This document shows positions 22,572 through 36,800 of a DNA stretch of 64,000 nucleotides, piece after piece. The notes below the pieces were generated by a model that was given only the letters and a program-made list of their open reading frames with translations, was not told where the DNA came from and did no database searches. Location of the stretch: the NCBI RefSeq assembly GCF_030867145.1, contig NC_134428.1, forward strand, positions 24,655,537 to 24,719,536, in the 5' to 3' direction. The stretch's first letter is position 1. The number at the start of each line of letters is the position of its first letter. Made by a program: the position numbers and the translations under genes. Source of the DNA: Opisthocomus hoazin (taxonomy: Eukaryota; Chordata; Aves; Opisthocomiformes; Opisthocomidae).

Positions 22572-23933
22572 TTCTGCAAAGTTCTTCAGAGCGCCCATGC
22601 ACGCAAGGAATCACCTTACTTCAACCAAGAAAAATCAAACATGAATAATAATAAATTGCAAAACCAAACTCAGAGTAGGAAAATTTAAAGGTGACTGTCT
22701 CGCAAGCAAACTTACATGTGCCAACACCGTTCACAAAACCTATCTGAAGCTAGACCCAAATCTCACGAAAAACTCTTGAGGGTCCCCTATGGCTGGGAAA
22801 GCATGGAGTTGCCCGCAGAGAACTCGGAGTTAGTGAAGCCAGATTCACTGCGACCGATGCCCTGAAGTCCGGCTCCCCTCTGGCAGAGGAGGACCAGAGG
22901 TTGCACAACCCCACTTGGATGGTTCGCTGTGGTGCTTACCTCCAAGCCGCTCCTCACCGGGCACTTAGCGAGCAGGGCTACGATCCGCAGAGGGCAGCTT
23001 TTCACTGAGCAAACCAGGGTGTGTCTCTGCCTTCTCAAAACTGCATCTGAAATTACAGGATGGATTTGGAGCACTGGACACACCTCCAAGTTCTTAAGAA
23101 TACAAATGTAGGAGTACAAATAAATGTGTTATTTATTAATACTTCTCATTCCTAGGATACAGTAGGAAACACTGAGCCTGAACCAGTGTGGAGTGTGTGG
23201 GACGAGAGCAGTGAATAGGTGCATTCCCCTCCCTGCCCGGCGCAGGACGCATTTGCCATTTACAGGAGGCAACAGAAATAAAGCTGCGCTCCCAGGACAG
23301 AGTTACTCTACTAACTAGAGGAAGGTGGTCCTAAAGAAATACTTGTCATCACAAAATTTTGCTGCAGTGGAGCTTGAAATGTTTGGCCCTTTTCTTGAAA
23401 TTTCTGCTTACCCCAATCGTCTCCACCTGGGAAACCCCAAAGGGAAATCCACGGCAGCTCCTCTGCTGGCCAGCAGGCCGTTTGCAGATCACAGGTATGT
23501 CGAACTGGGAGCCCTGCTCCGGCCTCCATGAGGTCAATGAACTGAAACACAGAGCTCTCCACCCAGGACAGAGGAATCAGGACAGCTGAAATAAAAAAAT
23601 GTAGCCCTGCAATAAGATAAAAGGCTAGGACTGGTGCAGGCAAATCCCGCAGCATGGCCATCGGTCTTATTTCCTTGATGAATCTTTGCTTGCTGAGGTG
23701 CTCAGGGGTGCTCACGGCACGCTGGGCTCATGCCAAGGTGCCCAGCATCTGCACCCAAGTGCCATATGGGCTCCGGCATCAGCATTCGCTGCAGCAGCTC
23801 ATTAGCACTCACAAGCTAATGAGACCACTGAGCCATGATGTTATTATCCAGTGGCTCCAAAACTGCAGTCCCAGAGATCCCTGTCTCCGTGTCACTGGAA
23901 GAGGCCTTTCCCTCAACAAACCTTCATTTGTTT

Positions 23934-23990
23934 CACAGAATCACAGAATCACCAAGGTTGGAAAAGACCTCTGAGATCATCCTTGCTGGA
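23934..23990 (-). mobile_element. Short CR1 3' end, antisense
   Basis: cacagaatcacagaatcacc is followed by aaggttggaaaagacctctg, the inverted 3' end of a CR1 copy. Only about 55 bases remain. Confidence 0.75.
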
Positions 23991-26844
23991 AAGCTCCTAG
24001 GACATTACAGGCTTCCCAATTCCTGCAGGCTGCTCTATTTTAAAAACTAAACAATGTTCTTTAAAAGTTCACATTTGGTTTTAAGGGGTCTTTACGCAGT
24101 AATTGCATGCTGCTGTGCATCAGCCATCAGGGGGATCTGATTTTGACTGAACTTGTGTTCTCCCCAAGCTAATGATCAGTCTATAAAAACTTCAGCAAGG
24201 AAAACCTGGCAAGCATAATCTGCAAGAATTAAAATGAGACCTGCTGCAGATTCTAACAAGGGATGGATATTAAATTATCTTTGACCCATTTCAGATTTCT
24301 TTTCCCCTTGGATCCGAGCCCCCAAGTCACTAAGAAGTTGTCCACAGTAACTATCTCAATTTCTCTGGACGCAGCAGAGTTCTTTTGCATCCTCAGATTT
24401 TAAAACCTTTGTTTGGTCACTTTATTGATGCTTTTCAAGAGAAGTTTTTTTCCAGAAGTTATTTATGTTCCAGGCTTAGGCTTGCCCCATCATGCCCACC
24501 TATAACTCCTGTGTCTGTGGCAACATCGAGAAAAGCCGGCGTTGACTCACACCACCACCACGTACCCAAACCCCATCTCTCTGTACACTCCCAGTTTTCT
24601 TACCACACTTCACATGTCTATCAGCTATTTTGGAACTACTGCAACACTGATTCATAAACGTAGTTTGTCAGAAGTGCAGAGGATGTCCAACATGAAAGCT
24701 CAAGCTACTCAAATCTATATAAACTTGAAATGCATCTTTTTGTAAATAGTCAGATTCACGGACTCCTAGTTCAAAGCAAGAAGCCTCTTCTCCAGGAAAT
24801 CCAAATGAGGTATCCTTGAGAAGGATGGGAGATCCTTCAACCAGGTTTCAAATAACAAAGATTTCAGTGGCTTGTACCTTTTGGAAATCCAACATTGCAA
24901 GCAGGCTGTCCACGACGGAGGGTCAGACAGGGATGTGCTGCTGGGGAGCCCTGGACATGCTGCTGGACGAACTGCAGGTCCACATAAGAGTCAACCAAGA
25001 GAGCAACCCAGACCGCATGGCACAGCAGGCTTCTACCATCTGCAGTCAGACCTATGGCTCTTCCCCAGGGCATCGGGAGGTGAAACGCAAGAACAGGAGC
25101 GATCTGAAAGCAGAAAAAACAACACTAAGCCTCGGCCACGGATAAGGAAACCAGGGGAGGGGGCCAGCAGGGTGTCAGGATTTTCTGCTCGTGTCAGCCG
25201 GGAAGTCATGCATACCTAAAGGGGAGAGAAACCAGAGTTCACAAAGGCAAGGAGGAACTCTCACCTGTAAACAAACTGGTACTTTCCTTAGGTCTGTCCG
25301 CAGGGTGGCCGAGCAGAAGCATCCCGTACCTACTGCCTGTGTTCGTGCTTTAGCAGCCACAAGCCATGAGCACAGATCCAAGGGCGCTATGTGTGCTACA
25401 AACAAGAAGGTCTTTGATTCAAAGAGCATACAGCAGTTGAGGAGACAGAGACAGAGAGAGGAGCTCAAAGACGGGAGGACAGGCAATGATTTCAATGCAG
25501 CAAGAGGCGAACCACTATCACGGTTTTTTGCACGCTTCATACCAAAGTAAAATTCTGATTATTACATAGAATAAGGCTGGAGCTGATTTGTGGTATCGCA
25601 TCTGCTTGAGTAAGCCTAAGTGAGAGTTACAGCTCCCTGAAACAGGCCTCCAGCTGGAGGACTTCTAGCTTTTGGATGTGATGCCACATGCAGCTTCACC
25701 GCTTTGTAGCACCGACAGCTGGGAACAGCAGTTTGGGCTGTGGCAGGTTTTCCTGCACTTTCCAGATCCCAGCCTGGCCTGGCCCAGGGACACAGCCACG
25801 TTACCGCTGGAGGCTCAGCACTGCTTAGCATGTCAGTGCAGTTTTCAGAGCAGAATAAGATCACCCTGATGGATGGCCAGAGAGGAGAAGGTCACAGTCT
25901 CGCACAAAGTGGCACAACTCCAGAAAAGCAGGTTTTACACCCATAATTCAGCAATAACCTTCACGCTAACCAGAAGGGACTTGGTCTAGGAGCTTTACTC
26001 CTATTATCTGCATATCCCTAGCAGCATGCAGTGATCCAGAAGACACCTGTGACTAAGATAGAATGAGATATTTGCAGCCCACACCTGGGCAGACGAGTCT
26101 TTCAGGGGACAGAGCCTGGCACGCCCTCAGCCACCCAGAGCTCACCTAATAACATTCACTTCTAGCTCAATAGAATTATGGGGGAGACCTCTCTCTGCCT
26201 CCCCTCCCTCCCACATTCTTCCCTCTCCACAAGCTTCCTTTCTCCTAAACTGAAAAAAATCCAATGCCTCCACATGACCTCTCGCTCTTCTCAAACGCAT
26301 GAATTTGCCGGTGACAGCAAGTGGGGAGTGAAGCCCAATTCTGCGTCGTGATCGGGGGGGAGGCAATGCAATCCGCAGTGGGTGGGCAGGAGTGGGGCAG
26401 GTCTGAGATACGGTTTGTGCCACAGGAAAATGAGTCAGTGCCTTAATAATCCTCTTCTCACCTGACCTGACTGTGCATGTGCAGCACCAAGTAAGGCTCA
26501 AGTGTTCTTCAGTAGCACTAAATTGTACAACTGATTGCCGAGGTGTTCCTGCCATGTTAAGCCAGGTGTGGCAACAGACAATAAATCCTTTCCTATCCCA
26601 TCTCCACCACGCATGCCACACGCCCTGCTCAGCCCAATGCCATTGTACTTCCCCATGGTTTTCCTCCAGAACAAAAGGGGCTTTGTGCTTTCTCAGAAAA
26701 GTCAGATCTCCCATTAGCTTGAGAGAGCACCCTGGAGAAGCTCTCTGAGCAGATACATGCTCACACCACAGGTGAAAAACCCCATCAAACACGGGCCCAA
26801 GGGCCAGAAAATCACAGAAGACAGCAGTACCCCACGGGGGCTAA

Positions 26845-27155
26845 TACAGAATCACAGAATGTTTGGGGTTGGCAGGGCCCTCTGTGGGTCACCCAGCCCA
26901 ACCCCCTGCCCAAGCAGGGTCACCCAGAGCAGGCTGCACGGCACCGCGTCCAGGTGGGTCTGGAATATCTCCAGAGAAGGAGACTCCACAGCCTCCCTGG
27001 GCAGCCTGGGCCAGGGCTCCGTCACCCTCAGAGGGAAGAAGTTCTTCCTCGGGTTCAGACGGAACTTCCTGTGCCTCAGTTTGTGCCCGTTGCCCCTTGT
27101 CCTGTCGCTGGGCACCACTGGAAAGAGTCTGGCCCCGTCCTCCTGACACCCACAT
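26845..27155 (-). mobile_element. CR1 LINE fragment, antisense
   Basis: It starts with tacagaatcacagaatgtt and carries the standard antisense blocks through gtctggccccgtcctcctga. It is very similar to the copies at 3378 and (inverted) 4922 and 31918. Confidence 0.9.
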
Positions 27156-30100
27156 ACAGAACATTTCACCATGGGTTTGGTATTAGATGTACAGGATGAG
27201 GCTCAGGCTTTTATCAAGGCAAGTCAGAGTGCAGCCGAGTTCCTCTGTAACCTTGCAAGGGCCATCACAATTCACTGGGTCCAGACAGTCCCACCAGTGC
27301 TCTCCGCTAACCCTAAACACAGTGCATGTCCCAGAATCAGGAGGAGAGGTTTAAGAACAGGAACAACAGAGCACAAAATAAGAAAGCTTGCTGAAGACAA
27401 ACCTAAAGGAGCAGTTAAGACTAAAATGTTGCACGTGGTGTGGAAATTAGATAAAGGCATACTGAAGGCTGAAAGCAAAGGCATACCACCTAGCAGAGAA
27501 AACCAAACTGTCATAACTGAACAGAAAGGCAAAGGAAGCTACTGAAAGTAAGAAGGTATCTTTCAAAAACATGACATTTTTCTGTTTCTTCAAGAATTGT
27601 AAAATCATTAGTTGTCTCATGAAGAAGAAATTTGCCAGGGCCCTGCTGGGACAGCATGATCCAGTCACGAAAACAGGATCTGAAGACGTACAGCTCTAAA
27701 AGGGAAACTAAATTCATTCTTTGTATCCATGTCCACCACACTAGATCCCTCCATCACATGAGTGCATCTAAGAACGACTCTCCCATGTAGATACTGACAG
27801 AAGAGGTTACAGAACAAAAATCACACCAAAATGCCCAGAACAGGTAGACTACATCGAAGAGTCCTGGAGGAGCAGAACACGACACAGCTGCGGTGTCAAC
27901 CCTTTGCCTGAACTACCCTTTGGTTCACAGGTCAGCAGGCGATAGACACAACAGCAGCTTTCAGGAGCATCTCCAAAGGACACTGCATAGAGAACCAGAA
28001 AGAAAGACAGAGACATGAAGGTCAAGTTTCAGCCTAAAACAAACTTCTCTCTGGTGGGGCAGCGAACAGACAGGCTTGCTGCTAGTCAAGCAAGCTGAGT
28101 GAGCCCCCTGCAAAGGGTTGCGTACAGAGCTGACTGCAGAGGATCAAGACAGAAGTGATGCAAAATCTGTGGTCTAAGGTATAACCAGCCCCAAGCCCAC
28201 AAAAATGGTGTTACGATACAGTCATCACTTGCAATTAGCTGTTCTTTTATCCTCCCTGTACAGATCTCAGGCTTACTGGGACTTGGCACACAAAGGAAGA
28301 CTCCCCAATAACTGAAACAATGCTGTGGGAAACCTCGCCACTCCTTATCTCTCCAAAACAAGGAAATGCTGCTAAAAAAACTGCCCACATGCGAGAACTG
28401 GGATTTCAGTGGCAGGGAACCAGCTAGCATTACTCCATGGCTCACTGCTTCCTCTGCACAGCAGTCCTGCCCTTGCTCCTGCTGCTCCAGACCGAAACCA
28501 CTGTCGTCTACCTGCAGAATCACAGCAGAGAAAGTCCAGAGGGCTCTCCAGGCATTCACCAGAACACCTCCTGGCTTAGGAGTGGATCAGTCTTAGAACC
28601 ACTTTGCCTGGAGCAATGTTCTGGGTTGGCAGCCTGAAAGGTTCTGGGTTAAGGCAGAAGATGAGTTCTTTGAAACGCTCATCTTGCAGGTCACCTATAG
28701 ATAAGGTTTTCCTCTAGAACGTACTGCTGTGGTCAGCGTTGGCAATACGAGAGCGTTACCACGAATCGGCAGCTACGGTGTTTGGCTTCACAGCATTCGC
28801 AGCACGGAGCTTTTCGGCTGTGTAGCCACTTTTCTCTGCAAAGCAAAGGATTCACAGGACCAGAGGGACAGTTCAGACCAGAAAAGGGGTTGACTCTCCA
28901 CGCAGGCAACTAAATCACACAGCTCTGTTGCAAGGAGTGGCAGGTACTAGAAGCAGGCATTGGTTCAGAAAGCAACTGAGTAAAATTTATACCCTCAGAT
29001 TTATTACCAACGCAAGAATAGTTTCGAATTGACAGGACTGCTCCTTATCTCAGCGTAGATCTTTCAAAGAATGCACAAGCGCACAGGTCATGTCCAGCTA
29101 TGTGACTGTGTGGTATTACGTGCCTGCTTGTTAAATGTCAGCTAGAGAGATTTTATAAACGAGGCAATATTTGGTTCAATAAGCACCCTGTTTCACCTCT
29201 GTTTGCTTAAGCATTCAGTTACAAGCAGGGAACATGTGAAAAGAAACATTATTGGCTTCGAGATGTTACTGTGCCCACACCTGCAAATGCCACACGGGTC
29301 ACCAGAACCTGACTGGAGGTTTGTGTTTTACAGCTCATACAGGACCGTCTGTCCCCACCTGCCTGCACTAACGAGCCTTTGCTTGAGGCTACTTCCAAGC
29401 TGGAAAGGAGGAGAGAGGAAAGCCAAGGGTCTCGGAGACCTGCCTACCACCAAACATGCCGAATCCTCAGTCACCTCAGGACTAACACCCAAACCTGATT
29501 TATCCCCTGTTGTAGTAACTCCAGAGCAAACCCTGCCCTGGCCACACGACGCTCCCAGAGCTATTGTCTGCAGACCGCTAAAGGAAGTGTCACGGAGACG
29601 AATACGAAGGCAGCGGAGATGATTCAAACAGGATAAAAAGCCCAAATAGCATCAAATATAAGTTTCTAGGTGGAATTAAAACCCAACCGCCACACTACAC
29701 CTTCCCAGAGGTTTTCACAAGAGATTTTGCTTGCTTTCTACCTCCCTCTCTCCTCTGTAGTGTTTGTGTTGCAAAGTCAAAAACCACCTACATCTGACAC
29801 TCAAACCTCGTCCTGAATTATAAGCCCAACCGAACTAAAACAAAAAAAGGTAATTACTCTGACGTCTGCTCTTCCTCTCTCGACAAGGTTTCTGTTCATA
29901 CTGGCGACCAAGTGGCTGCACTAGAGAGCAGAAGTGTTTAGTAATGCTCTAAGCCAACCCGTTTAGCTACCCACCAGGGCAGGGTCTTGAGGCTACGCCT
30001 GTTGGAGACACTCCTGACACATCAGCAGCCAGGAGTAAGAAGTATGACCAGTTTTAATGTCACTTACATTATTAGAAGATTAGTTTTGAGCAGGAGGAGG

Positions 30101-30670
30101 CTCAGAGCTAACACACGCTCCCAGAAACCCAGCCCAGCCTTGAAAGGCTGCTCATGAAGAACCAGGCTATCACAACTGTGGCCCCTCAGCCATTAGTTCT
30201 GGCTGTACCATGGTGCTCAGAGCATTAAAAGTATTTGGCACCCAGCACCCCAGGAACAACACTATGGGGTGTCAGCTGCTGTGCCACGTTCTCACAACTC
30301 GCACGTGCTTCGGCTGAGTGGGTCCTCCCCAAAGCACACACTCACCTTCCAGAGGGCCAGGCAAGAAAGGGTGAGGTGCTGTGGGCACCCAGGAATGCTC
30401 CTACCCCCTCTGGCTCTGTTGGGAGTACCATCAGCACTTGGACATCTCTACCATTCACTGAAGTGTAGCAAAATATAATTATAATTGACAGACACTGCTT
30501 ACTCTGAAGTACAGAGAAGCTCTGCCTCTGTGTCTTACAGCTTTAGGTATGAGTCAGCCACTTGCTACAGAACTCTGCTCGTTCTCGGTTGCTTCTCCTT
30601 ACAGCAAGGCTGACACCTTGCGATGCAACAGAGCAGTCTAACCTGCCCTCTCCTTCTTCTCTCAGTATTT

Positions 30671-30692
30671 ACACACACACACGTGTGTGTGC
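30671..30692 (+). repeat. Alternating (AC)n-(GT)n dinucleotide tract
   Basis: Six AC units run directly into four GT units and a GC, forming an almost perfect inverted repeat of alternating purine and pyrimidine. Confidence 0.85.
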
Positions 30693-31917
30693 AGTCACCT
30701 ATAGTGGGTGATAGATCACACACAGCCGAGAAAGAAGGAGGGGAAAACAGAGAGCCCACATTACGAAAGTCATGAGATCCAGCTCACGAACTGGAAAGCC
30801 CAACTCCATTTCTGGCATGACTAAAATGCATCGCTCGCTCTCCCTAAACCCCGAATGGCCAAAGGCCCCCAGACCTAAACAGTCTTCTTAAATCCCTTCT
30901 CCCCACACCCACTTAGCACCTTGCTAGGCCAAGCACCTGCAAGGGATTGACTCCAGCTCACAGTATCCAGCCCAGTGACCTGCTCTGTAGGGTACCAGAA
31001 GGAAGGTTTAAGCCCCTGCTGCTGCGTGCATGTGTCTGGTGAAAAGTAAACAGGTACAAAGCAGGACGACCAAAGAACGTGGCTGAATATCGTATTCAAA
31101 ACCTCACATGGAGCCACAGGCAGGCAATTTGCCTGCCTCTGTGCTTATTTTCCAGGACAGAAAAGGCAGGAGAAATATAGGACATTAAGCAACGTGTTAA
31201 AAATCACCAGGCAAGGTCAGAGCTCTAGAAAGAACCGGGGAGGCAGAAAGTAAGAAAAGCACTGCAGGGTCAGCTCCTGCTGTTCGTGCCTCCTGCGAGC
31301 TGTCAGCCCTCCAGGTACCAACCCACGAGGGTCACCTGCTGCCTCCACAGCACCTTCTCCTTGCTTCATGAGCTCAGGACACCACCCACCAGCAGGTCCC
31401 TGGGACAAGAGGTGTGCAGGCACCAGAGGGCACCCGGAGCTCAGCCCTGCTAACCCACCAGCTCCCTCCCGGGAGGCTGCCCGCTGCTGAGCAGCTCTCT
31501 GAAGTCACTCACCTGGGGAAAGAAAATGCTTTAAACAAATTGGAAGAAACACACAAACAAAACAGCATCCGTGCTTGTGGAAACTACTGGAAAATAGTCA
31601 AGACAAATATTAATCATTTATGTTATTTTTTCTGTCATATATTCTCGTACTTCTGATTTCATTCCGACTCAGAACAAAACCACAATTTAAATTGTGATTC
31701 TTTCTCATAGACAAAAACATGTACCCACCACGACGGCCCTCTAGACAGATGACCACAGGGCCACCATTCCTGTGCCTCAGCCCTGACCCTCCCAAATGAT
31801 CCAGCAAGTTTGCTGCTTCTGCATGAGTATCTGCTGGTGACTGCCCAACGGAAGAACAGTAAAAATCTGCCTCCATGCTTGAGCAACAGCTGATATGAAA
31901 CTAAGTGGGATATCTGA

Positions 31918-32222
31918 AGGGTGGGTGTCAGGAGGATGGGGTCAAGCTCTTTCCAGTGGTGCCCAGCGACAGGAGAAGGGGCAACGGGCACGAACTGAGG
32001 CACAGGAAGTTCCGTCTGAACATGAGGAAGAACTTCTTCCCTCTGAGGGTGACGGAGCCCTGGAACAGGCTGCCCAGGGAGGCTGTGGAGTCTCCTTCTC
32101 TGGAGATATTCCAGCCCCGCCTGGCCGCGGTGCTGTGCCCCCTGCTCTGGGTGACCCTGCTTGGGCAGGGGGTTGGGCTGGGTGACCCACAGAGGTCCCT
32201 TCTAACCACTACTATTCTGTGA
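31918..32222 (+). mobile_element. CR1 LINE 3' end, sense
   Basis: It runs from agggtgggtgtcaggaggat through tggaacaggctgcccaggga to ctactattctgtgac. It is 5'-truncated and has a single terminal repeat unit. It is similar to the copy at 4922. Confidence 0.9.
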
Positions 32223-32964
32223 CTGATGTTACTGTCAAAGCTGATTCAAGCCTAGACGTGGAAACTGAGTAATATCTGCAACAGCTATTTCCAAAAAGAT
32301 TTGACTGAAAAAAGAACCCTGGAGTGTCCAATTATTGCTGACTTCGCCTCCTTAATCGTATGATTCTTCAGTTGGTACTTTATATCTTTCCGTGGTGCTT
32401 GTTTCTCCTCCAGTTTCATGGATTTACATTACACATCTAACAATACACTGCCCTTTGGCTTGCCAAGAATCTCCATCCCTAGCAGAAAACCTTGCTTGGC
32501 AAGAGTCTGAGTGTCTGGAGAACATGGTTCAAGAAAAAAATCACAGTCAGCAAATCAGGCATTGAGGGAGATCTCACAAAACTTCGGAAACAGCCCAGAT
32601 CAGATAAGTTCATAAAACACTGAGCAACTGAGGGCTTTCAGAAACTGGCCACTCAGGGTCACCTTCAGCCAATCCTTGCTGAAAATGGGAAACTGCTTCT
32701 CAGTGGATTTGATCCAGATTTGAGTCATCGATTGGTTTTTAATTCCGGGCAGCGTGTTCTGCGTCACACCCTTCGCAGAGTGATGCCTTTGCAGGGCAGG
32801 AACTCCCTCAAGTCTCCCACACCCAAAGGTGGCTTCACAAGCACGCAGCACCTTCACAGCAGAGTAACTTTGCTACAGCACGATAATGCATTGCACAGAA
32901 GGGAAGGGACCACCTGAGTCCCAAACCTGCGATCCCACGGGCCAACATGTCTGCTCTAAGGACT

Positions 32965-33867
32965 AGAATCATAGAAAGTTTTGGGTTGGAAGGGACCCCC
33001 AGAGGTCATCTAGTCCAACCCCCCCGCAGCGAGCAGGGACACCGCTAACTAGATCAGGGTGCTCAGAGCCCTGTCCAACCTGGTCTTGAATGTTTCCAGG
33101 GATGGGGCCTCCACTACCTCTCTGAGCAACCCGTTCCAGTGTTTCACAACCCTCATTGTAAAGAATTTCTTCCTTATATCCAGCCTAAACCTACCCTGTT
33201 TTAGTTTAAAACCATCACCCCTCATCCTGTCACTGCTGTCTCTACTAAAAAGATTGTCCCCATCTTTCCTATAGGCTCCCTTTAAGTACTGAAAGGCTGC
33301 AATCAGGTCTCCCCGCAGCCTTCTCTTCTCCAGGCTGAACAAGCCCAGCTCTCTCAGCCTGTCCTCATAGCAGAGGTGCTCCAGCCCTCGGATCATTTTT
33401 GTAGCCCTCCTTTAGACCCGCTCCAACAGTTCCATGTCCTTCTTGTGCTGAGGGCTCCAGAGCTGAACGCAGGACTCCAGGTGAGTTCTCACCAGAGCAG
33501 AGTAGAGGGGCAGAATCACCTCTCTCGACCTGCTGGCCACGCTTCTCCTGATGCAGCCCAGGACACGGTTGGCCTTCTGGGCTGCCAGCGCACACTGCCG
33601 GCTCACGTCCAACCTTTCGTCTATCAGTACCCCCAAGTCCCTCTCAGCAGAGCTGCTCTCGATCCTTTCATCCCCCAGCCTGTACTGATACCGGGGATTA
33701 CCCCGACCCAGGTGTAGGACCTTGCACTTGGCCGTGTTGACCTCATGAGGTTCACACAGGCCCACCTCTCCAGCTTGTCTAGGTCCTTCTGGATGGCATC
33801 CTGTCCTTCTGGTGTCTCGACCGTACCACTCAGCTTGGTGTCATCTGCAAACTTGCTGAGGGTACAC
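32965..33867 (-). mobile_element. Long CR1 LINE fragment, antisense (about 0.9 kb)
   Basis: This is the longest CR1 copy in the window. It begins gaatcatagaaagttttggg and reaches into the reverse transcriptase 3' end: on the minus strand the stretch 33765-33412 reads as an open piece with [11 protein letters not shown] and [11 protein letters not shown]-type LINE sequence followed by ERDLGVLID. The subfamily differs from the copies at 3378 and 4922 and matches 6408. Confidence 0.9.
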
Positions 33868-36800
33868 TAGGGCTGGACTCTGTAACGTAGACACCACTTT
33901 GACAAACGAAAAACCCCAAATGCTTTTGCTGTAACGCCAGCAATGCAAAGGAAACCACTCTGTGTGTGTGTGCAGTGGGCTATCACCGTGTAACAGAGCT
34001 ATGTGAAATACTGCTCAAGGGTTGTCTTACTAATTCAGCTTTAGCAATTACATAAATCCAACAGGGTCTGGGGTTATCATGTGGGATTTGGCTATTTCGG
34101 CCATTTTATCTGCTAACTTCAGGCGAATATCATTTGGAAACATCACGTTCTGCCAAACGTAGACTGCACGGTGACTGTTCCCCAGAGCCCAGGCAGAAAG
34201 CTCTGACCTGGGCATGACAGTCCTTTGTGAAGAGCCTCTGTGTACAACACAACACACTGTCTTTTCGGAGAAGGAAGAGCTCGGCTTTGCTCCAGCTGAT
34301 GTTGGGGAGTTTGAGGTGAGACCAAAGAGGACTACATGGGTTTCACGCAAGCGCGAGGTGAACTTCGCTTTGTTCTAGTTTCATAACCTGTGAACAGCAG
34401 CAAGCCTTAAGACCAAGAAGTGCCAAAGGTTCTTTCTGTAGTACTGAAAAAAAAAATTATTTGTGAAATGGCTACAAGCCTTTAAAGTTAGCACAGGCCT
34501 CTGCTAAACATCCCTCACACTTTGCCTGGAACAAAGGCCAGAGCATCAAGATATGCCTTGTTGGGATGCTGTAGGTCCAAGAGCCATCGAGAGACAAGAC
34601 TGGAAAAGAATAAATATGGACAAATGCAAAACTCAGCTCCATCACTAGGGATTTTCCTCTTACTCCGAATGAAACACAGGATCGGAGAAGAAGTACGTCA
34701 TGCTGGAGGGTGACCAACAAGCAATTACACAAGCCAAAGTCAGCTTCCAGCATCTCCGTGCTGAGGGCAGTTAGACAGTGGTGGTAGGTCACTAGATTTA
34801 TACCTCCAAAAGTATCCCTGAAGTGCCTGTGACCACGCTTTCTAAAAATAGTTGCTTCTTTCATTTGCAGCTGCTACACCTGGAGTTTTTCTCCTCCGCA
34901 GATAAACACTGCTGAACAGAAACGGCCTGTTCTGTGGTCTTGTTTATTGCTGAAGCATTCCTGAGATGGGCAAGGACATGAAACCCAAACGTCATCTCAG
35001 CAGCACAACAATTCTGAAGCCACTTAATACTCTTTTATGTCATGGTTCACTGAGATTCCTCAGGTACATCAGGAAACCGAGCTCACCTTTAGGCACAGAA
35101 CCACATTCAAAGTGTGAGGAGAGTAACATGCCAGGAGACAAATTCGAAATGGAAAGAGCCTCCGAAGGGAAGAGCAGGTTAACGTAATGATGCTGCTGAG
35201 ACCCTGGGCTGTGTGTGAACTGCAGAGAACAGTTAGTTGGGGAATCCAGCTTAACTTCCCAGGTGAGTCACGCGGCATCTCATGGGGAAGGAGGAAACAA
35301 AGGTGTGACAGATTCTGCCCCAAGCCAAACTGCAGAGACAAGACATGAAAGAAGTGAGTCCAGATTCATATAAAACCAAATGAGAGTCAGATCCTTTATT
35401 ATTTTAACCAGTTCCACTGTCACCACAAAAGGCTCATAAAGGAGGACCATTTTGTCACGCTATTGTCTTGTTATCAATAAAAAAGGGCAAGGCAGATAGA
35501 TGGCATAGCAGCAGTGAGGCTTACAAAGCTTTGGGAGATGAAGCATAACAAAGCATCTCAGCAATGAAGTGCTTCTGAAAAACATTTTTCCCAGGTCATT
35601 CATTCTTGAGAAATAAGCAAGCAAAAATTAACTCCAACCGGGCTGTTATACTCGCCTTCGTTCCAGTTCCCTGGTCCCATCAGATGGTCTGTGACACACC
35701 GTAACTCACTCTCTCGCTGAGACTTTCAGCTCATTGCTCGACACAGTTCTTCTCAGAGGTATGGTGGCGGTTAAATCCTGGGGAAAAAGTATTTAGCTGG
35801 ATGAGACAAGTTGAGCCAGCTTAGGGCGAAGTGAGAATTTCAAGTGGTCTTGTTTTACTGCAGCATAACCACAAAAGGACATCACCTGAAGGGTGATTTG
35901 GCTTTGCTGCCAGTTTTAGTACCAAGTTTAAGTTAAGCCCTGAGTTGATACGCTATCAGGTGCAATCCACATCCCATTAAACTCCCTTCCCACTGGACAA
36001 GACAGCCCGATCCCTATGAAACAGTCAACAGCATGGCAGTACTTTCCCATTTGCTTGCCCTAGGAGCAGCCACCTCCCAGCTACTTCCCAGGCAGGTCTC
36101 CATACCTGACCCCCTAACGCAGTAATTGTAACAGGCCACTGACAACAGAGGTGGCGATTATTTATTATCTGCCTCCTCCTCATCCCAGAATCGCCCAGCG
36201 ACTCTCACCTGGGTGGCTGTGGGCCCCGTACCTCAGGAGCTGCTACCATTCAGGACATCACCGCTCCTCATTTTCATACAAAAGCCACCAGTAAACGTGT
36301 GGCACTCACCTGTGTGTGCTGCCAGAACAGGACCTGGGGCACAGGCACACCCTGCAACGCCCTTTCCAGATAACCAATGTGCTTGCAGGCTGTGACATTC
36401 GGGTCCAACTAGCCACAGATGTCCCCCGAGAACAGCGATGGTCATGGTGGTACAGGCACTCTGAGCATCAGCTTGCTACACCAGAATTCCCCAAAAAACG
36501 CATGCTGATCCACTTCAGGGATGTGATCATTAAACTCAGGTTCATGTTCATATTTACAGATAGTTTTAATGGGCAGGGGGAAACAAACAGGTATTTTATT
36601 CAAGCCTCTCACATGCATCTAAGATGACATGTGTGAAGCAAAATACAGAACATAACCTGGAAAAATAAAACACAGCAAAAGAAATATCTGTCCCCAGCAG
36701 AAAATTGCTGTAAAGGGCAAGATTTGTGGATTTAATTTCAAAATTCCTTTCACCAACAGAGAAGGAGGAGGTAAATCACAATGCCAAATAATAAACATGA

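Noticed and set aside
26142-26792. 216-codon minus-strand open frame
   Set aside because: It has no family motif, no splice context, mixed low-complexity composition and no partner exons.
33412-33765. 117-codon minus-strand frame that looks like a protein gene
   Set aside because: It is reverse-transcriptase end sequence of the CR1 element at 32965-33867, not a host gene.
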